Shown here: positions 21,195-23,959 of the stretch, piece by piece
Numbering within the stretch: position 1 is the stretch's first letter
How the letters are laid out: the number at the start of each line of letters is the position of its first letter
Assembly (NCBI GenBank): GCA_035527715.1
Contig: DATKZY010000013.1
Coordinates: 1-23,959 of the forward strand
DNA length: 23,959 nucleotides
Reading direction: 5' to 3'
Source: DSUN01 sp035527715
GTDB lineage: Bacteria > Planctomycetota > PUPC01 > DSUN01
Position numbers and translations under genes: made by a program
Notes under the pieces: generated by a model
What the model was told of the DNA's origin: nothing
Database searches by the model: none
The model's input: the letters and a program-made list of their open reading frames with translations, nothing else

Positions 21195-21541
21195 GCGGAG
21201 CGTCCCCTGATCCCCAGGGCGTAGAGCTGGCCCACGACGTCGAATGCCGAGGCCGAGGAGGCCAGCAGCGGCATCTGCTCCTCCACGGCCCGCGCCCGCA
21301 TCGGCGCCTCGGGCACCCGGCCCGCCGCGAAGACCACCGCCGACAGCCCGGCGTGCACGGCCACGGCCAGCACGTTCAGGTGCACCTGGATCGTCACCAG
21401 CACGCCCTGACGCGGCGCGTTTGCCAGCACGTCGCTCAAGAGGTCCGACACGTGGCCCCCGACCACCTCGCGCCCCTCGAGGGAAATCTCGGGCGTGAGG
21501 TTCGTCAGGCGCAACCGGTCCACGAGCTCGCTCAGCTTCAC
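21191..21541 (-). CDS. DRTGG-domain protein (second of two in the locus)
   Basis: The 116-residue product is a single DRTGG domain: LRLTNLTPEISLEGREVVGG, then HVSDLLSDVLANAP, and strands LVTIQVHLNVLAVAVHAG and AVVFAAGRVPE. DRTGG domains occur in some phosphotransacetylases and as small stand-alone proteins near hydrogenases; their ligand is not established. GAGGAGG precedes the GTG start. The start overlaps the stop of the large fused protein (GTGA) and its end overlaps the PHP start, so expression is tightly tied to both. It resembles the DRTGG protein at 23178-23534. Confidence 0.85.
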   Translation of the reverse strand: MKLSELVDRLRLTNLTPEISLEGREVVGGHVSDLLSDVLANAPRQGVLVTIQVHLNVLAVAVHAGLSAVVFAAGRVPEAPMRARAVEEQMPLLASSASAFDVVGQLYALGIRGRSA

Positions 21542-23181
21542 CTTGGCACCTCCTCGCCGCGGCGCGGCGGCGGCACGTCCCCGTCCCGCCAACCGCCCAG
21601 CAGGCACGCCGACCGCTCGGCGCGGCCCAACACGATGTCCTCGGCCAGGGCGCGGCAGCTCGGCGCCCCACACAGCCCGCAATTCCGCCCAGGCAACTCC
21701 CGCACCAGGCGATCCAGCTCGGCCAGCTTCGCGATCGCCCGGGCCATGTCGTCGTCGAGGCGCAGGCCCCTGCGCGCGGCGAACGGCTTCTCGCGCGGGA
21801 TGGCCCCCGCCGCGACGTCGCGCTCCCGGCTGGTCACGCCCGCCGTGCCGCCGCATCGCTCCCAGCGCCAGCGCGCGACGGCGGGCCCCTCGCCCAGCAG
21901 CGGCGAGCCGAAGCAGGCCTCGTCGCAGGCCCAGAGCTCCAGCGCCGGCACGTCGGCGAGCAGCCCGTTCTCGGCCTTCTCCAGCACCGCCATCACCCGG
22001 CGCAGGCCGGTGACGCGCAGGAGCCCCCCGACCTCGGAGCGGTCGGGGGGCGCCTGGCCCGGCCCGCGATGGCTCACCTCGCCCCCTTCAGCGGCCGCCC
22101 GCGCGACCGCCAGCGCCAGCCGACGCGGCGCCAGCAGCGCGCGGGGCCGCTCGCGCGAGGCACCGAGCACGCTGCATTGCGCGGGACACCCCGCCACAAC
22201 CGCAGCGCCCCGGCCCGCTGCGCTCCGCAACGCGGCCTCCACGGGCGAGACAAAGAGGGCAAGGTGGCCGATCAACGACGGAAACCGCATCTCCACGAGG
22301 CTCACCACGGCCGGGCACGCGGGCGAGAGCACCGGCCAGCGGCACCCCTGCTCGCGGGCGAGCGCCAGCACGGCGTCGCGCAGCGCCTGCTCCCAGCCCG
22401 CCGTCACCGCCACGGTGTCGAAGCCCAGCCTGGCCAGAGCCGCCAGGGCGGCCGCGGCCGACACGCGGGGGCCGAACTGCACCAGGAACGCCGCCGGCAC
22501 CACGAGAGGCGCGCCCGCGAGGCCCTCGAAGGCCTCCTCGACGCCTCTGGGGGCCAGTGCCCCCGCCGCGCACGCGGCGATGCACGCGCCGCACTCGATG
22601 CACAGGTGCTCGAGCACCTGCGGCTCGGCCTTGCGGGCCGCGAGTCGCGCCCCGCGAATGCGCAACGCCTCGGTCGGGCACACCGACAGGCACCGAAGGC
22701 ACCCCGTGCACTGCCCCGCGACCACCCGCAGCGAGCCCTCGCGACGGCCTGCCGCCGCCTGCGGCGCGAAGCAGATGGTGAACCGCAGCCGGGTGCCTTG
22801 CCCCACGGTGGAGTGGATCTGGAAGCGGTCGCTGTTCCGCTTGATGTTGGGCAGCCCCATGCCCGCGCCGAACCCCAGCTCGCGGGCCGGGGGAGGGGCC
22901 GTCGAGTAGCCCTCCTTCATCGCCAGCTCGATGTCGGGAATGCCGGGGCCCTCGTCCACCACCTCCACGTCGAGCACCCCGTCCCCGAGGGTCACCCGCA
23001 TCTCGCCCCGGTGGGCGTGGATGACGACGTTGGTCTCGGCCTCGTAAGCGGCGATCATGGCGCGGCGGAGAGCGGCCGGCTCCACGCCGACCTTCTTGAG
23101 CATGTCCTTGAGGCCGCTCGAGGCGGCCCCCGCGCGCTCGAAGTCACCGCCAGCGATTCGGTACATGGCCATGTTGCTCAT
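21538..23181 (-). CDS. Fused anti-sigma-like ATPase, ferredoxin and degenerate [FeFe]-hydrogenase-like protein
   Basis: This 547-residue protein has four parts. Residues 1-140 form an RsbW/SpoIIAB-like ATPase (AAYEAETNVVIHAHRG, DEGPGIPD, GFGAGMGLPNIKR). Residues 155-210 form a two-4Fe-4S ferredoxin (Cys158/161/164/168; 194/197/200/204). Residues 230-430 resemble the H domain but with altered loops: SPACPAVVS (Cys289) for L1, AGCPAQC (Cys332) for L2, and WACDEACFGSPLL (Cys419, Cys423) for L3; the MPCxxK and GGGQP signatures are lost. Residues 500-526 form a 4Fe-4S Fes domain (CGLCGAPSC...C), as in RnfB. The four core cysteines survive, so it may bind a 4Fe-4S or H-cluster-like centre as a sensor. 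The ATG overlaps the upstream DRTGG stop (ATGA). Confidence 0.88.
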   Translation of the reverse strand: MSNMAMYRIAGGDFERAGAASSGLKDMLKKVGVEPAALRRAMIAAYEAETNVVIHAHRGEMRVTLGDGVLDVEVVDEGPGIPDIELAMKEGYSTAPPPARELGFGAGMGLPNIKRNSDRFQIHSTVGQGTRLRFTICFAPQAAAGRREGSLRVVAGQCTGCLRCLSVCPTEALRIRGARLAARKAEPQVLEHLCIECGACIAACAAGALAPRGVEEAFEGLAGAPLVVPAAFLVQFGPRVSAAAALAALARLGFDTVAVTAGWEQALRDAVLALAREQGCRWPVLSPACPAVVSLVEMRFPSLIGHLALFVSPVEAALRSAAGRGAAVVAGCPAQCSVLGASRERPRALLAPRRLALAVARAAAEGGEVSHRGPGQAPPDRSEVGGLLRVTGLRRVMAVLEKAENGLLADVPALELWACDEACFGSPLLGEGPAVARWRWERCGGTAGVTSRERDVAAGAIPREKPFAARRGLRLDDDMARAIAKLAELDRLVRELPGRNCGLCGAPSCRALAEDIVLGRAERSACLLGGWRDGDVPPPRRGEEVPR

Positions 23182-23534
23182 TGCGGGGTCGCCCGCCGCC
23201 CACCGCTCAGGCACTGATAGAGGCGTCCACACGTCTCGAACATCCCGAACGGCGACACCACGACTGCCGTGCCGCCGGCCGAGGCGGCCGCCAGCAGCGC
23301 CGGCTCGGGCACCACGCCGTTCAGGAGGCAAATCCCGGAGGCATCCATAAGCGTTGCCGCGCGCATGAGTTGCGGCGTCGCGAGGTTCGTCACCACCAGC
23401 GTCGTCGCCCCAGCGTGGTTCAGCAGGTCGCTCATCCTGTCGCCCGCGTACACGCCCTCGACGGGGCGCGCAAGGTCAACCTCGGGCGTCAGAACCCGCG
23501 CCCCCAGCCGGCCTGCCAACTCGTCGAGCCTCAT
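23178..23534 (-). CDS. DRTGG-domain protein (first gene of the hydrogenase locus)
   Basis: The 118-residue product has the DRTGG pattern: GARVLTPEVDLARPVEGVY, AGDRMSDLLNHAG, TTLVVTNLATPQLMRAA, and a Gly-rich end GTAVVVSPFGMFETCGRLY. It is a paralogue of the DRTGG protein at 21191-21541, with the large fused protein between them. CAGGAG and AGGG precede the ATG. It overlaps the next gene by ATGA. The gene opens the same-strand run of 14 genes, so the main promoter should lie in the upstream 425-base spacer, although I could not pick a convincing minus-strand box there. Confidence 0.83.
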   Translation of the reverse strand: MRLDELAGRLGARVLTPEVDLARPVEGVYAGDRMSDLLNHAGATTLVVTNLATPQLMRAATLMDASGICLLNGVVPEPALLAAASAGGTAVVVSPFGMFETCGRLYQCLSGGRRATPQ

Positions 23535-23754
23535 CCCTGTCTCCTGTCGCCTCCATCCAGGACAGTGAACCTACAGAGCAACCCGCATGCCGAACCAGAA
23601 GACGCGCGCCCCCGAACCTGCAACTCATTGCTATGGAATGCCTTAGGGACGCGTTATCGCGCCGCGGTCGGCCTCCCAAGCCGCATCCAGATGTGCACAA
23701 CTCTCCCATGTGCGGCCTGTGCCCCGCATCCGCAAAAAAAGTTTTCAATTCCAC
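23535..23754. other. Spacer upstream of the hydrogenase locus, no clear minus-strand promoter
   Basis: This spacer between the leftward hydrogenase locus and the rightward promoter holds no supported gene. It contains an A7 tract (23733-23739) and a small palindrome TGTGCACA (23693-23700). I looked for a minus-strand promoter and for Rex-type (TTGTTAA-like) operators and saw none that I would defend. Confidence 0.4.
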
Positions 23755-23782
23755 TTGACTTCGGTGCGTAATGTGATATACT
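23755..23782 (+). promoter_or_regulatory. Sigma70-type promoter reading out of the right edge
   Basis: TTGACT (23755-23760) and TATACT (23777-23782) are 16 bases apart, a near-consensus promoter. It points away from the hydrogenase locus and would give a leader of about 130 bases before the first plausible start at 23918. Confidence 0.65.
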
Positions 23783-23822
23783 GATGGTGTGGGCGACGGT
23801 GCTTCCCGCATCCTCGCTCAAA

Positions 23823-23848
23823 GGGTGTGCCGGCGGAACGGCACGCCC
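23823..23848 (+). promoter_or_regulatory. Hairpin in the leader of the right-edge transcript
   Basis: GGGTGTGCCG (23823-23832) pairs with CGGCACGCCC (23839-23848) over 10 bases with one G-U pair and a 6-base loop. It lies in the presumed 5' leader. No U-tract follows, so it is not a clear terminator. A short frame (ATG 23877, 8 codons) follows it. Confidence 0.4.
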
Positions 23849-23917
23849 AACGGCTGTCACGGACGACGGTCGCTGCATGCCAACCCGATTCCGCAAATCC
23901 TGAACTATCAGCGGATT

Positions 23918-23959
23918 ATGGCCACGCCAAGGCCCCATCGCGCCGCGGCGCGGGCCAAA
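23918..23959 (+). CDS. Possible gene start cut by the window end
   Basis: An ATG at 23918 opens a frame (MATPRPHRAAARAK) that runs off the window. It lies about 130 bases after a good promoter on the same strand. No clear ribosome-binding site precedes it (only AGCGG), and 14 codons are too few to name a product. Confidence 0.25.
   Translation, partial: MATPRPHRAAARAK

Noticed and set aside
21538..23181. A second functional [FeFe]-hydrogenase
   Set aside because: The L2 MPCxxKxxE and L3 GGGQP signatures are missing. The domain is more likely sensory or structural, though core cysteines remain.
23535..23754. Rex (NADH/NAD+ sensor) operator upstream of the hydrogen locus
   Set aside because: I searched by eye for TTGTTAA/TTAACAA-like palindromes. 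Only the short TGTGCACA was found, which is too short and GC-centred to claim.

Overview
The window is GC-rich, densely coded bacterial DNA. It looks like an anaerobic, fermentative bacterium that handles polysaccharides and H2. The evidence is a secreted family-9 glycosidase, a complete [FeFe]-hydrogenase gene set with all three maturases, and many short palindromic repeats in spacers and even inside genes. In my memory that repeat style is typical of uncultured Planctomycetota and related PVC bacteria, but the taxonomic guess is low confidence. No rRNA, tRNA, CRISPR array or insertion sequence was seen.

Layout. 1-2.0 kb: a stand-alone AICAR formyltransferase (plus strand) meets a HEPN/MNT nucleotidyltransferase pair (minus strand), with their stop codons overlapping. 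2.0-4.4 kb: a secreted GH9 enzyme. 4.4-4.98 kb: a gene-free spacer packed with hairpins, ending in a good sigma70-type promoter. 4.98-5.87 kb: two overlapping ExbD/TolR genes without an ExbB partner. 5.87-7.86 kb (minus): a secreted protein of unrecognised family, translationally coupled to a TRIC/UPF0126 membrane protein.

7.9-23.5 kb (minus): a single-direction run of 14 genes forming one hydrogen-metabolism locus. In transcription order these are: DRTGG protein, a fused anti-sigma-like ATPase/ferredoxin/degenerate [FeFe]-hydrogenase protein, a second DRTGG protein, a PHP phosphoesterase, a GHKL ATPase, HydC (NuoE-like), a small 2Fe-2S protein, a HydB-GltD fusion, HydA, a single-domain response regulator, HydE, HydG, aspartase and HydF. 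The first five genes overlap end to start and look like a sensing/regulatory unit. The middle genes encode a multimeric, probably electron-bifurcating hydrogenase. The last genes build the H-cluster; the aspartase may supply ammonia or a related metabolite for it.

The most interesting points are the fusion of the anti-sigma-like ATPase to a hydrogenase-like iron-sulfur sensor, the HydB-GltD fusion that suggests a second pyridine-nucleotide site on the hydrogenase, the aspartase inside the maturation cluster, and palindromic repeats inserted in frame in hydF and hydE. The right end (23.5-23.96 kb) holds a divergent promoter and a structured leader for a gene that runs off the window.
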